Source: Blautia sp.
GTDB lineage: Bacteria; Bacillota; Clostridia; Lachnospirales; Lachnospiraceae
Assembly: GCA_021772055.1 (NCBI GenBank)
Contig: JAETNR010000033.1
Coordinates: 1 to 49,644, forward strand
Length of the DNA: 49,644 nt
Direction: 5' to 3'
Positions within the stretch are counted from its first letter, which is position 1; every line of letters begins with the position of its first letter. Positions 15,036 to 22,657 of this stretch are shown here, in pieces. The notes under the pieces were generated by a model. The model saw only the letters and a program-made list of their open reading frames with translations. It was not told where the DNA came from and did no database searches. The translations under genes were made by a program, and so were the position numbers.

Positions 15036-16634
15036 ATGAAGAATAGTATGATAGCTAATTTAACACCGATTTTAACCGTGTTTGTGATTGCAGCAGCTTT
15101 TGCAGCGGTTTTTCTGCTGGCTTCCAAACTGATGTATAAAAAAGCTGCCCCGAATGTAGCCATGATCGTGACGGGCCCCCGGGGATGCAGAACCGTGATT
15201 GGGAAGGGATGCTTTGTAATTCCTATTTTGCAGAGGGTGGACTATCTCTCCCTGGAAAATATTCAGTCGGATTTTACGTCCAGGGATGAGATTCCTACAA
15301 GGGATGCGATCAATATCATGGTAGATGCAGTGGCAAACGTATCGGTTTCCCAGGATCCGGCGCTTCTGAAGATTGCGGCTTCGAAATTTATCGGGTATAA
15401 ACCGGAGCAGATTAAAGAAATCATTACCCCTGTGCTGGAAGGAAACATTCGTGAGATCATCTCTCAGACAACTTTAAAAGAACTGATCCAGGGAGACAAA
15501 AAAGCCTTTGCAGAAAAGGTGATCGGGAATGTAACGCCCAACTTAAGGGATATGGGATTGGATTTAACCACCTTTAATATCCAGAATTTTAAAGACCGCA
15601 ACGGCGTGATCGATAACCTTGGTTTGGAAAATACCGTGCAGATCAGCAAGGACGCAGCAATTTCCAAGGCAAATGCAGAACGTGAAATTGCAGTGGCCAG
15701 GGCTGAGGCTTCCAGGGCTGCAAATGAGGCGCAGGTGACAGCTGACACGGAGATTGCCAAAAAGCAGAACGAACTGGATATCCAGAAGGCGGAGCTGAAG
15801 AAAGCTTCCGATATTAAAAAAGCGGAGGCAGATGCAGCCTACCAGATTCAGCAGGAGGAGCAGAGGAAGACGATTGAGATCACCACAGCCAATGCGAATC
15901 TGGCCCGCCAGGAAAAGGAGATCGAGCTGAAGGAGCGCGAGGTTGCAATTACGGAGCGTTCTCTGGAAGCAACGGTAAAGAAGCAGGCGGAAGCAACAAA
16001 GTATGCTGCGCAGCAGGAAGCAGATGCACGCCTTTATAAAACCCAGAAGGAATCAGAAGCAGAGCTTTATGAGCGCCAGAAACAGGCTGAGGCAGAGAAA
16101 TTCGAGGCATTGCAGCGCGCGGAAGCCCAGAAGGCAATCGCAGAAGCTGAGAAATTTGCCAAAGAGCAGGAAGCGGAGGCTGTAAAAGCTGCCGGCCTGG
16201 CGGAAGCAGAAGCCATTGCTGCAAAAGGCCGGGCAGAAGCGGAAGCTATTCAGGCAAAAGCGCTGGCAGAGGCAGAAGGTATCTTGAAAAAAGCAGAAGC
16301 AATGAAGCAATACGGCGAAGCCGCGCAGATGGACATGCAGCTTAAGGCTCTGACGACCTATTTTGAACAGCTTCCGGCTATTGCAAAAGCAGCAGGAGAA
16401 GCCTATACCAATGTGGATTCCATTAAAATGTTCGGCGGTGATTCCGGACAGCTTACGGGGAACATTGTCAATACAGTAACACAGATTTCCGATGGATTGG
16501 GAGAATCCTTAGGGATTGATGTGAAGGCTTTGCTGGCAGGTTTTATGGGGGCATCCCTGAAAGGTGCCAATGAAGGGAAAGATATTACCGTAAATGTAAA
16601 TACCAATGAAGATACAGATAAAAAGGATATGTGA
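15036..16634 (+). CDS. flotillin-like SPFH-domain membrane scaffold protein
   Basis: A 532-residue protein. The ATG at 15036 fits the AAGGAGAA at 15023-15030 better than the upstream ATG at 15030. A single N-terminal membrane segment (TVFVIAAAFAAVFLLASKL) is followed by an SPFH domain (VAMIVTGPRGCRTVIGKGCF, SRDEIPTRDAINIMVDAV). Then comes a very long alpha-helical region rich in Glu-Ala-Lys repeats (for example AEAEAIAAKGRAEAEAIQAK). This is the flotillin (FloT/YuaG) layout. Flotillins organise membrane microdomains and scaffold transporters and signalling proteins. The C-terminus (about 100 residues) includes YFEQLPAIAKAAGEAY, as in FloT. It lies downstream of a Mn2+ riboswitch, so its expression may follow Mn2+. 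A second SPFH gene (32582) belongs to another family and is paired with an NfeD gene. Confidence 0.85.
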   Translation: MKNSMIANLTPILTVFVIAAAFAAVFLLASKLMYKKAAPNVAMIVTGPRGCRTVIGKGCFVIPILQRVDYLSLENIQSDFTSRDEIPTRDAINIMVDAVANVSVSQDPALLKIAASKFIGYKPEQIKEIITPVLEGNIREIISQTTLKELIQGDKKAFAEKVIGNVTPNLRDMGLDLTTFNIQNFKDRNGVIDNLGLENTVQISKDAAISKANAEREIAVARAEASRAANEAQVTADTEIAKKQNELDIQKAELKKASDIKKAEADAAYQIQQEEQRKTIEITTANANLARQEKEIELKEREVAITERSLEATVKKQAEATKYAAQQEADARLYKTQKESEAELYERQKQAEAEKFEALQRAEAQKAIAEAEKFAKEQEAEAVKAAGLAEAEAIAAKGRAEAEAIQAKALAEAEGILKKAEAMKQYGEAAQMDMQLKALTTYFEQLPAIAKAAGEAYTNVDSIKMFGGDSGQLTGNIVNTVTQISDGLGESLGIDVKALLAGFMGASLKGANEGKDITVNVNTNEDTDKKDM

Positions 16635-16643
16635 TTTTAAAAA

Positions 16644-16676
16644 CAGGCCTCGGAGGTTCCATCCCTCCGGGGCCTG
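16644..16676 (-). terminator. terminator of the rhamnosidase gene, shared with the flotillin end
   Basis: CAGGCCTCGGAGG at 16644-16656 pairs with CCTCCGGGGCCTG at 16664-16676, with one G-T wobble and a 7-nt loop. On the minus strand it is followed by TTTTTAAAA, so it serves the GH78 gene best. On the plus strand there is no T-run. Confidence 0.7.
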
Positions 16677-16706
16677 CTGCTGTCAGGAAGCCATGGCAGT
16701 ATAATT

Positions 16707-18878
16707 TTATAAATCGCTATAGAAAATATATTCTCCAGCCGGATACCATTTTGTTTCGCCTGCAATGGTGATCTCAGCATCCACAGGTGTTGTGATATCA
16801 TAACGCCAGCGATTGCCGTCTTTTCTCCAGGAGCTTGCAGCCTTTCCGTGACGTGTGTCAAGCTGTGCTGTCATAAAGTCCAGACGATCGTCCGGATGGG
16901 GCGCAATCCGGACTTTTTCATATCCGGGATAGTCTTCCATTGTCTGAATACCTGCGGAAACTGTGTAAACCCAGTCCAGAACAGAACCATATGCATAATG
17001 GTTGTAGGAATTCATGTCAGCGCTCCAGAAATTGCCGTCTTCCATAATTCCGTCCCAATGCTCCCAAATCGTGGTGGCACCTTTGGTGACAGGGTAAAGC
17101 CAGGAGGGATACTCTGTTCTGAGCAGCAGATCATAGGCAAGTTTTATATAGCCATAGCTGCTCAATACATGAAGCAGGTACGGTGTTCCTACAAAGCCTG
17201 TCTGCAGTTTGGTACCGCAGGACATCACCATATCAGCCAATTGACGGGCTGTGGCTGCCGGGTCCGGTGCAAGGTGAAAATAAACTGCAACAGCACATTC
17301 TGTCTGTGTATGATATTCTGTAAAAGTACTGCGGAAGGTATTTACGATCTGGCGGTATAAGGATTCATAGTATGCCACATCTTTTCCGAGCACCGTCCCT
17401 GCTTTGATCGTCAATGCAGTGGAATATGCGTAAAAGGCGGATGCAATGAAATCCTCACTGCTGGAACCTTTGTAGCTTCCTACAGGCGCATCCAGGCCGA
17501 GCCAGTCGCCGAAATGCTCCCCGCCGGTCCAGAGATAAGGTGTTGTTGTGGCAGAGGTAATGTAGCCTACCCATTTTTGCATACAATCCCACTGGTTTTC
17601 CAGTATCTGCTTATTTCCGTAAGCAAGATAAATTTCCCATGGGCAGATTGCTGCGGCGTCTCCCCATGCAGCACTGGCGTCAGGCGCCTGAAGGAGGTCC
17701 GGGATAACGTGGCCTACGCGGCCGTCTTCATGCTGGTCTGCAGCCATATCGGCAAGCCATTTGGTAAAGAATTTTTCCACATCATAGTTCAAAGCGGCTG
17801 TTTTGGTGAATACCTGTGCATCCCCTGTCCAGCCAAGGCGTTCGTCACGCTGGGGGCAGTCTGTGGGAACGTCAACAAAATTGCCTTTTTGTCCCCAGAC
17901 GCAGTTGGAAAACAGCTTATTGAGAAGGGGATGGGAGCAGGATACGTATCCGGTCCGCTTCATCTGGGAATGGATGACAATTGCTGTAAAGTTCTCCGGT
18001 TTGGCATTTTGAGCGCCGCCAGGAAATTCATTGATCCGGATATACCGGAAACCATAAAATGTCAGTAAAGGATGCCATGTTTGTTCGCCGTCTTTGCAGG
18101 TATAATGATACTGACATTTGGCGGAACGGTAGTTTTCATTATAGAAATTGCCGTTTTTATCCATAACCTCTGCAAAGGAAAGGTCAACCACATCACTTGC
18201 ACGCGCATTGACGGAAAGCTCCACGTAACCGGTGACCTCCTGACCGAAATCAATGACAATATCACCATCCGGTGTGGTGAACATTCCTGCGGCCTGGACT
18301 CTTTCCTGTTCTGTAACCTGGGGACCCTCCTGGGGAATCAGCGTATTTGCAGGTCCGTTAAAGGTACAGGCTGCATCTGACCGGGAACTTTTAAAGACTG
18401 CATCATAAACTTCTCCGTCGTAAATTTCGGAAAAACGTACAGGGCTCTCCTGCACAGTCCATGTTTCATCCGTAGAAATGGTTTCTGTGGTACCGTCAGG
18501 GTATTCAGCATTAAGACATGCGATCAGCCCTGCCGGATTTGCCTGGTAATGCTTTTGGCGATCAGATGACTGCCAGCCTACCAGGCGGCTTCTGTACCAG
18601 CCTTTCCCTACCAAAACCTGAATGGTGTTGTCTTTTTGAACAAGATCTGTAACATCATAGGTCTGGTACTGCAGACGGGTATCATAAGCGGTCCATCCCG
18701 GCGCAAGGATAAAATCACCGATGCGCTGCCCGTTCAGGGATGCTTCGTATACGCCAAGTGCGGTAATGGACAGAGTTACTTTTGACGGAGCCTTTTGAAA
18801 GGAAAAGGTTTTGGAAAATAAGGGAACAACATCGCCCGGGTCCTGGGGCGGCTTGATCCATTGACAATTCTTTATCAT
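16707..18878 (-). CDS. cytoplasmic alpha-L-rhamnosidase, glycoside hydrolase family 78
   Basis: A 723-residue protein without a signal peptide. The N-terminal half is beta-rich with LNGQRIGDFILAPGWTAYDT and YQTYDVTDLV, the rhamnosidase N-domain. The middle contains FVDVPTDCPQRDERLGWTGD, the acidic catalytic signature of the six-hairpin barrel. The end contains MNSYNHYAYGSVLDWVY, as in GH78 enzymes. The motif RxLGWTGDAQ is intact, so activity is expected. It removes rhamnose from flavonoid or oligosaccharide glycosides inside the cell. AGGAGGTA is close upstream of the ATG, and a divergent AraC gene starts 93-111 bp away. No transporter gene is present in the window, so uptake must be encoded elsewhere. 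Confidence 0.9.
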   Translation of the reverse strand: MIKNCQWIKPPQDPGDVVPLFSKTFSFQKAPSKVTLSITALGVYEASLNGQRIGDFILAPGWTAYDTRLQYQTYDVTDLVQKDNTIQVLVGKGWYRSRLVGWQSSDRQKHYQANPAGLIACLNAEYPDGTTETISTDETWTVQESPVRFSEIYDGEVYDAVFKSSRSDAACTFNGPANTLIPQEGPQVTEQERVQAAGMFTTPDGDIVIDFGQEVTGYVELSVNARASDVVDLSFAEVMDKNGNFYNENYRSAKCQYHYTCKDGEQTWHPLLTFYGFRYIRINEFPGGAQNAKPENFTAIVIHSQMKRTGYVSCSHPLLNKLFSNCVWGQKGNFVDVPTDCPQRDERLGWTGDAQVFTKTAALNYDVEKFFTKWLADMAADQHEDGRVGHVIPDLLQAPDASAAWGDAAAICPWEIYLAYGNKQILENQWDCMQKWVGYITSATTTPYLWTGGEHFGDWLGLDAPVGSYKGSSSEDFIASAFYAYSTALTIKAGTVLGKDVAYYESLYRQIVNTFRSTFTEYHTQTECAVAVYFHLAPDPAATARQLADMVMSCGTKLQTGFVGTPYLLHVLSSYGYIKLAYDLLLRTEYPSWLYPVTKGATTIWEHWDGIMEDGNFWSADMNSYNHYAYGSVLDWVYTVSAGIQTMEDYPGYEKVRIAPHPDDRLDFMTAQLDTRHGKAASSWRKDGNRWRYDITTPVDAEITIAGETKWYPAGEYIFYSDL

Positions 18879-18911
18879 GTGCTACCTCCTGCATATGTAT
18901 TTCAGTTTTGG

Positions 18912-18940
18912 TTGATAACTATTTTATCAGAATGTATAAT
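18912..18940 (+). promoter_or_regulatory. promoter of the AraC gene with an inverted repeat over its -35
   Basis: TTGATA, 17-bp spacer, TATAAT. Overlapping it at 18913-18929 is the palindrome TGATAA, CTATT, TTATCA. Placed between two divergent genes, this could be the binding site of the AraC regulator or of a repressor that controls both. Confidence 0.65.
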
Positions 18941-18989
18941 GGTAAAAAAGAACTGTTATTTTACATAAAAGGTGGGGAAATTTAGCTAT

Positions 18990-19862
18990 ATGAAAGAGAA
19001 GAGTATCATTCGTTTGGGTCAGGCTGAACAGTGGGAAAAGGATAAGGTTGCTGTGTTCCTGGAATCGCAGGGGGATGTGGAAACACACGCCCACTCGTTT
19101 TTTGAACTGGCCTACATTACAGGAGGTACAGCAATCCATACTCTGAACGGAGTTACGGAGAATGCGAAAGAGGGAGATTATTTCCTTGTGGATTACGGAG
19201 GTGTCCATAGCTATACCTGCAGCAGAAATTTTACATTGATCAATTGTCTGTTTTACCCGGAAATTATTGATGAGACGCTGATTGGGTGCCGTTCTGCAGA
19301 AAATCTGCTGCAAATCTGTCTCATTCGTTATTACAGACAGTATCGGGGGCAAAGTATTGCAAATCGGACGTTTCATGATTCGGACGGAACCATAAAGAAT
19401 CTTCTGATGGAGCTGCACAGGGAGTTTCGGGAGAAGAAAATGGGATATGAAGAAATGTTCCGATGTAAGCTTCTGGAAATCCTGATACAGATTATGCGTA
19501 ATAATTTTACAGAGAATTGTGTTGATTTTTTCCAAAATACGGACAAGAGTGTGGTGGGGGAACTGATTGCTTATATTAATAAACACTATAAGGGAAAGGC
19601 ATTGCTTAACAGATTCTGCCGGGAACATCATTACAGTGTGCCCTATATCAGCCGTGTTTTCCGTCAGGAGACAGGAACGCCGGCTTCTGAGTATCTTCGC
19701 AGGATACGGATGCAGAAGGCCTGCGAACTTCTTACAGGAAGTGATCTGCAGGTGCAGGAGATCGCAAGAAGCTGTGGGTATGAAGATATGGCTCATTTTC
19801 GAAAGGTTTTTTCTGAAATGTTTCATATGTCTCCAAGAGAGTATAAGAAATATAAAAAATAA
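18990..19862 (+). CDS. AraC-family transcriptional regulator, probable activator of the GH78 gene
   Basis: About 290 residues. I chose the ATG at 18990; a GTG at 18972 is possible. The N-terminal half has the cupin sensor (THAHSFFELAYITGGTAIHT, EGDYFLVDYGGVHSY). The C-terminal half has two HTH motifs (HYSVPYISRVFRQETGTPAS, then VQEIARSCGYEDMAHFRKVF with the closing MSPREYKKY). The protein is complete, unlike the AraC copy at 10663. It is divergent from GH78, as is usual for sugar-induced hydrolase switches. The inducer is likely rhamnose or a rhamnoside, by inference from its neighbour. It could also serve the GH106 gene, whose own regulator is broken. Confidence 0.85.
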   Translation: MKEKSIIRLGQAEQWEKDKVAVFLESQGDVETHAHSFFELAYITGGTAIHTLNGVTENAKEGDYFLVDYGGVHSYTCSRNFTLINCLFYPEIIDETLIGCRSAENLLQICLIRYYRQYRGQSIANRTFHDSDGTIKNLLMELHREFREKKMGYEEMFRCKLLEILIQIMRNNFTENCVDFFQNTDKSVVGELIAYINKHYKGKALLNRFCREHHYSVPYISRVFRQETGTPASEYLRRIRMQKACELLTGSDLQVQEIARSCGYEDMAHFRKVFSEMFHMSPREYKKYKK

Positions 19863-19992
19863 ACGAACCTGGTATTGCCTGATTTTGAATGGGGTTTTTA
19901 TGAGTTTTGTGCTATAATATGTTTGTTGCTTATTTTTATCTTGTTTTAAAAATTATGGAATTATTCCGGATAAAGCAAAGTGAGGGAATATT

Positions 19993-20420
19993 ATGCTTGA
20001 AAATAAACTGGGGCTTACAAGTTCTGCAGACCTTGCTCGTGAGGAAGAACGCATAAGCAAGAAAAAGGCCATGGAGCTGTTTGAAAAAGGCATTTTGGAT
20101 AATCTTCCTGCCGGTAAATTTTCCGCACTGCAGGTAATTCATAAGTATCTTTTTGAGGATATTTATGATTATGCCGGTAAAATCCGTACGGTGAATATTG
20201 CAAAGGGCAGCTTCCGTTTTGCGCCGCTTATATATCTTGAAGCGGCACTTGAAAACATTGATAAAATGCCGCAGTCAAATTTTGATGAAATAGTAGAAAA
20301 ATATGTGGAAATGAATATTGCGCATCCGTTCAGGGAGGGAAATGGCCGCAGTACCCGTATTTGGCTTGATCATGCTACTATTACGAAGGTTATACGACCT
20401 TTAAAACAGAAGAGCTGTAA
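19993..20420 (+). pseudogene. Fic-domain protein with an internal deletion
   Basis: The Fic core is visible: [20 protein letters not shown], then the active-site motif [14 protein letters not shown] with intact catalytic His. After RIWLD the frame changes, and only the very end of a Fic protein, [14 protein letters not shown] followed by TAA at 20418, is found in a different frame. About 50-60 residues that normally lie between are missing. The product of the first frame would end in unrelated residues at 20499, in the neighbouring terminator. Fic proteins AMP-ylate target proteins and are often toxins. With the second half of the fold removed it is probably inactive. The start at 19993 has GAGGG a few bases upstream. 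Confidence 0.75.
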
Positions 20421-20430
20421 GAGAGTAAAG

Positions 20431-20466
20431 AAAACAGACACCACCACTTTGGATGATGTCTGTTTT
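20431..20466. terminator. bidirectional terminator between the Fic remnant and vanY-like gene
   Basis: AAAACAGACA at 20431-20440 pairs with TGTCTGTTTT at 20457-20466, with A/T tails on both sides. It lies directly at the 3' end of the minus-strand carboxypeptidase gene. Confidence 0.8.
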
Positions 20467-20468
20467 TG

Positions 20469-21461
20469 CTACTTCAGCGTATCCAGGTACTCTTCGTAGC
20501 AGAGACCTTTTTCGTGGATTTCCAGTGCTGTTCTGTAGCCTACATAGCGGTAGTGCCATGGCTCATAATAGATTCCCGTGATTTCCCGTTTGTCATTGGG
20601 ATAGCGCAGGATAAAGCCATATTTGTAGGAATTTTCCATGAGCCATTTCTGCTCAGGAGTTTCCTCCTGCTTTTGGTCTAAAATCTGATAGGAGGAAGAA
20701 ACAAGGTCTACGGCCAATCCGGTCTGATGCTCGCTTGTGCCCGGGACGGCAACCCATTTGCCTGCTTCGGATTCTGCATTCTCCTGGGTGTAGCCCTGGG
20801 ATAAATATTCGTTGACTTTATTGGCATATAATGTCTGCTGCTTTTCCATGGTCCTGTAGGAGGAACAGATCATGGGGGAAAGGCCCTGGGCGCGGGCATC
20901 CGCCAGCATTCGCTCTAAGGAATTTGCAATCCGCACATCAACGGAATGGCCGTTTTCGATAGTCTCAAGTTCTGCGGTAAATCCTTCAGGCAATGCATTC
21001 CAGGGATTGACAAGAATCAGGTTCCAGTCCTTAGGCAAAACCGGCGGCGCAGGTGTGGCGGTTGGCGTAATCCTGGGAGTGGCTGTGGGTGTTTCCGGGG
21101 AGGGCGTAACGGATACAGCGGGAACCTTTGTTGTATCCGGTGCTTTTTTTGTGCCTTTGGGGAGCGTGCTGTCGTTTTTTTGTACATTGGCAGTCCGGGT
21201 ATTGGGAGTTGTGTTCGCTTCCACATTCTGGTGCTGCAGGTCATAATAAGCAGAGCCTGCTGCAGCTGCAATGCCAATAAACAGGATTCCGGCAAAGATT
21301 TTTATTTTGAGATTAAGCTGCCGCCATCGTCTGTTTTTATGATGAGGACTTCGGGAAGGAGGAGGGGTCTCATTGCCGGAGGAATAGATGAGAGTCAGCT
21401 CTTCCTCGTCTAAATGATCTTCCAGTATTTTTGCAAGAGCTTTTTCTTCTTCTGTGGTCAT
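20469..21461 (-). CDS. membrane-anchored D-alanyl-D-alanine carboxypeptidase, VanY/M15 family
   Basis: A 330-residue protein. The start is the ATG at 21461, with AAGGAGA upstream; longer forms lack a ribosome-binding site. The N-terminus is cytoplasmic (about 65 residues, acidic, then basic). One membrane helix ([20 protein letters not shown]) follows, then a Thr/Pro-rich linker and the M15 peptidase domain. The zinc site is visible as [11 protein letters not shown] (H and D) and EPWHYRYVG (E and H), and the start of the domain as [14 protein letters not shown]. It trims the D-Ala from peptidoglycan stems on the outside of the membrane. This type also occurs in ordinary wall maintenance, and no vanHAX genes are near, so resistance should not be inferred. 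Confidence 0.85.
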   Translation of the reverse strand: MTTEEEKALAKILEDHLDEEELTLIYSSGNETPPPSRSPHHKNRRWRQLNLKIKIFAGILFIGIAAAAGSAYYDLQHQNVEANTTPNTRTANVQKNDSTLPKGTKKAPDTTKVPAVSVTPSPETPTATPRITPTATPAPPVLPKDWNLILVNPWNALPEGFTAELETIENGHSVDVRIANSLERMLADARAQGLSPMICSSYRTMEKQQTLYANKVNEYLSQGYTQENAESEAGKWVAVPGTSEHQTGLAVDLVSSSYQILDQKQEETPEQKWLMENSYKYGFILRYPNDKREITGIYYEPWHYRYVGYRTALEIHEKGLCYEEYLDTLK

Positions 21462-21631
21462 TGATCGTCTCCTTTGGTAAAGCTGCATGAATCGATGTAT
21501 TAGAGGTCTGCCCTGGGGCAGAAAGTTTTTTTGCAAACATAGACAGTATAACATAAAAATGGTGCGCTGACCAGAAATTTAATGGCCGGCACACCAGAAG
21601 ACCGTTGAATTAAAGTTTTATGAGTCGGCTG

Positions 21632-21660
21632 TTGTTAAAATCAGCTTCGTCTGGTATAGT
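21632..21660 (+). promoter_or_regulatory. candidate promoter of the sigma factor operon
   Basis: TTGTTA, 17-bp spacer, TATAGT, about 115 bp upstream of the first gene. An ECF-type promoter is not recognisable with certainty, but one would be expected if the operon is autoregulated. Confidence 0.4.
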
Positions 21661-21775
21661 GAGGAAAGAAAAAACGGAAATAAAAAAATAGAATCCTTGT
21701 GAATGGATTATATCCGGTGAATCGTATTATAGGTGAAGCTGTATATAACTACATTGAATTAAGGAGGATCAACTA

Positions 21776-22156
21776 ATGAAAGGAACAATGAAAAAAGCAG
21801 TGGCAGGTGTTTTAGCAGCGGCAATGGTGTTTGGAGGATCAACAGGAGTACTTGCGGCAGGAAGGGGCTGCAGAAGAAACTCCGGCTGTGGAGCCGGGGG
21901 CAGCAATTATACAGGAACCTGCAGCTGGTTTGGTGAGGATGGAGACAGGAATTTTGTTTCTGAGGGATGCAGCTGGCTTGATGAAGACGGAGACGGAATC
22001 TGTGATCACTGCGGCAAAGAGAAGGAGGACTGCGCTTCCGGGGTGGGACATAGAGTAGAGTTTGAGGACAAGGACGGAGACGGTGTCTGTGATTATCGTC
22101 CTGAAAGAGACACTGCCGGAGCAGGCCGTGGGTGTCGGGGAAGACGAAGAAGATAA
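21776..22156 (+). CDS. small secreted protein with Ca2+-binding-type DxDGDG loops
   Basis: A 126-residue protein with a signal peptide (MKKAVAGVLAAAMVFGG, cleavage after VLAAG). AAGGAGG is 8 nt before the ATG. The mature part is Cys- and Gly-rich and has two clear Ca-binding-type loops: DEDGDGICDHCG and DKDGDGVCDYRPE. A third related loop is degenerate (GEDGDRNF). Loops of the DxDGDGxCD type occur in thrombospondin-type-3 and EF-hand-like proteins. The C-terminus is very basic (RGRRRR). The gene lies 15 nt in front of an ECF sigma factor and looks co-transcribed. The role is unknown. It may be a target or a signal of the sigma/anti-sigma pair. Confidence 0.65.
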   Translation: MKGTMKKAVAGVLAAAMVFGGSTGVLAAGRGCRRNSGCGAGGSNYTGTCSWFGEDGDRNFVSEGCSWLDEDGDGICDHCGKEKEDCASGVGHRVEFEDKDGDGVCDYRPERDTAGAGRGCRGRRRR

Positions 22157-22171
22157 GCAGGTGACAATGTA

Positions 22172-22657
22172 ATGCGGAGCGAACAAGAGGTAAACAGGGC
22201 AATTGAACAATATTCCAATACGATTCGGCGTCTTTGCATGATACATTTGAAGAATTATGCCGATACTGAGGATATCTTTCAGACGGTTTTTCTGAAATAT
22301 GCACTCAGTTCCATTTCCTTTGAAAGTAGCGAGCATGAAAAGGCATGGTTTATCCGTGTGACCATAAATGCCTGCAAAGACCTGCTGAAAAGCTTTTTCC
22401 GAAGCAGAGTAACATCACTGGATGAAATTATGGAGCTGCCGGCGGAAGTTCCGAAGGATTACAGAGATGTTTTGGAGGCTGTAATGTCACTCCCGCAGAA
22501 ATATAGGGATGTGATTTACCTGCACTATTATGAAGATTATACGGCTCCGCAAATCGGCCGGATTTTGGGCAAAAATGTAAATACGATTTATACGCTTATA
22601 AATCGTTCGAAACAGATGCTTCGGGAAAAGCTGGGGGGTGACGGATATGAAGGATAA
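22172..22657 (+). CDS. ECF sigma factor (sigma-70 family)
   Basis: A 161-residue protein with the two-domain ECF layout. Region 2 includes ADTEDIFQTVFLKYALSSIS and FESSEHEKAWFIRVTINACK. Region 4 includes LPQKYRDVIYLHYYEDYTAP and QIGRILGKNVNTIYTLINRS, the helix-turn-helix that binds the -35. It ends with the reading of the next gene overlapping it (start 22647). The overlap suggests translational coupling to the anti-sigma factor, as is usual. The regulated genes are not in sight, apart from probably its own operon. The Ca-loop gene upstream is probably co-expressed. Confidence 0.85.
   Translation: MRSEQEVNRAIEQYSNTIRRLCMIHLKNYADTEDIFQTVFLKYALSSISFESSEHEKAWFIRVTINACKDLLKSFFRSRVTSLDEIMELPAEVPKDYRDVLEAVMSLPQKYRDVIYLHYYEDYTAPQIGRILGKNVNTIYTLINRSKQMLREKLGGDGYEG

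Noticed and set aside
18927..19826. 299-codon minus-strand frame over the AraC gene
   Set aside because: The plus strand encodes a complete AraC protein with both HTH motifs; the opposite frame has no recognisable motif or start.
20469..21461. vanY-like gene as a vancomycin-resistance determinant
   Set aside because: No vanR/S/H/A/X partners; M15 carboxypeptidases with a Thr/Pro linker are common housekeeping enzymes in Clostridia.
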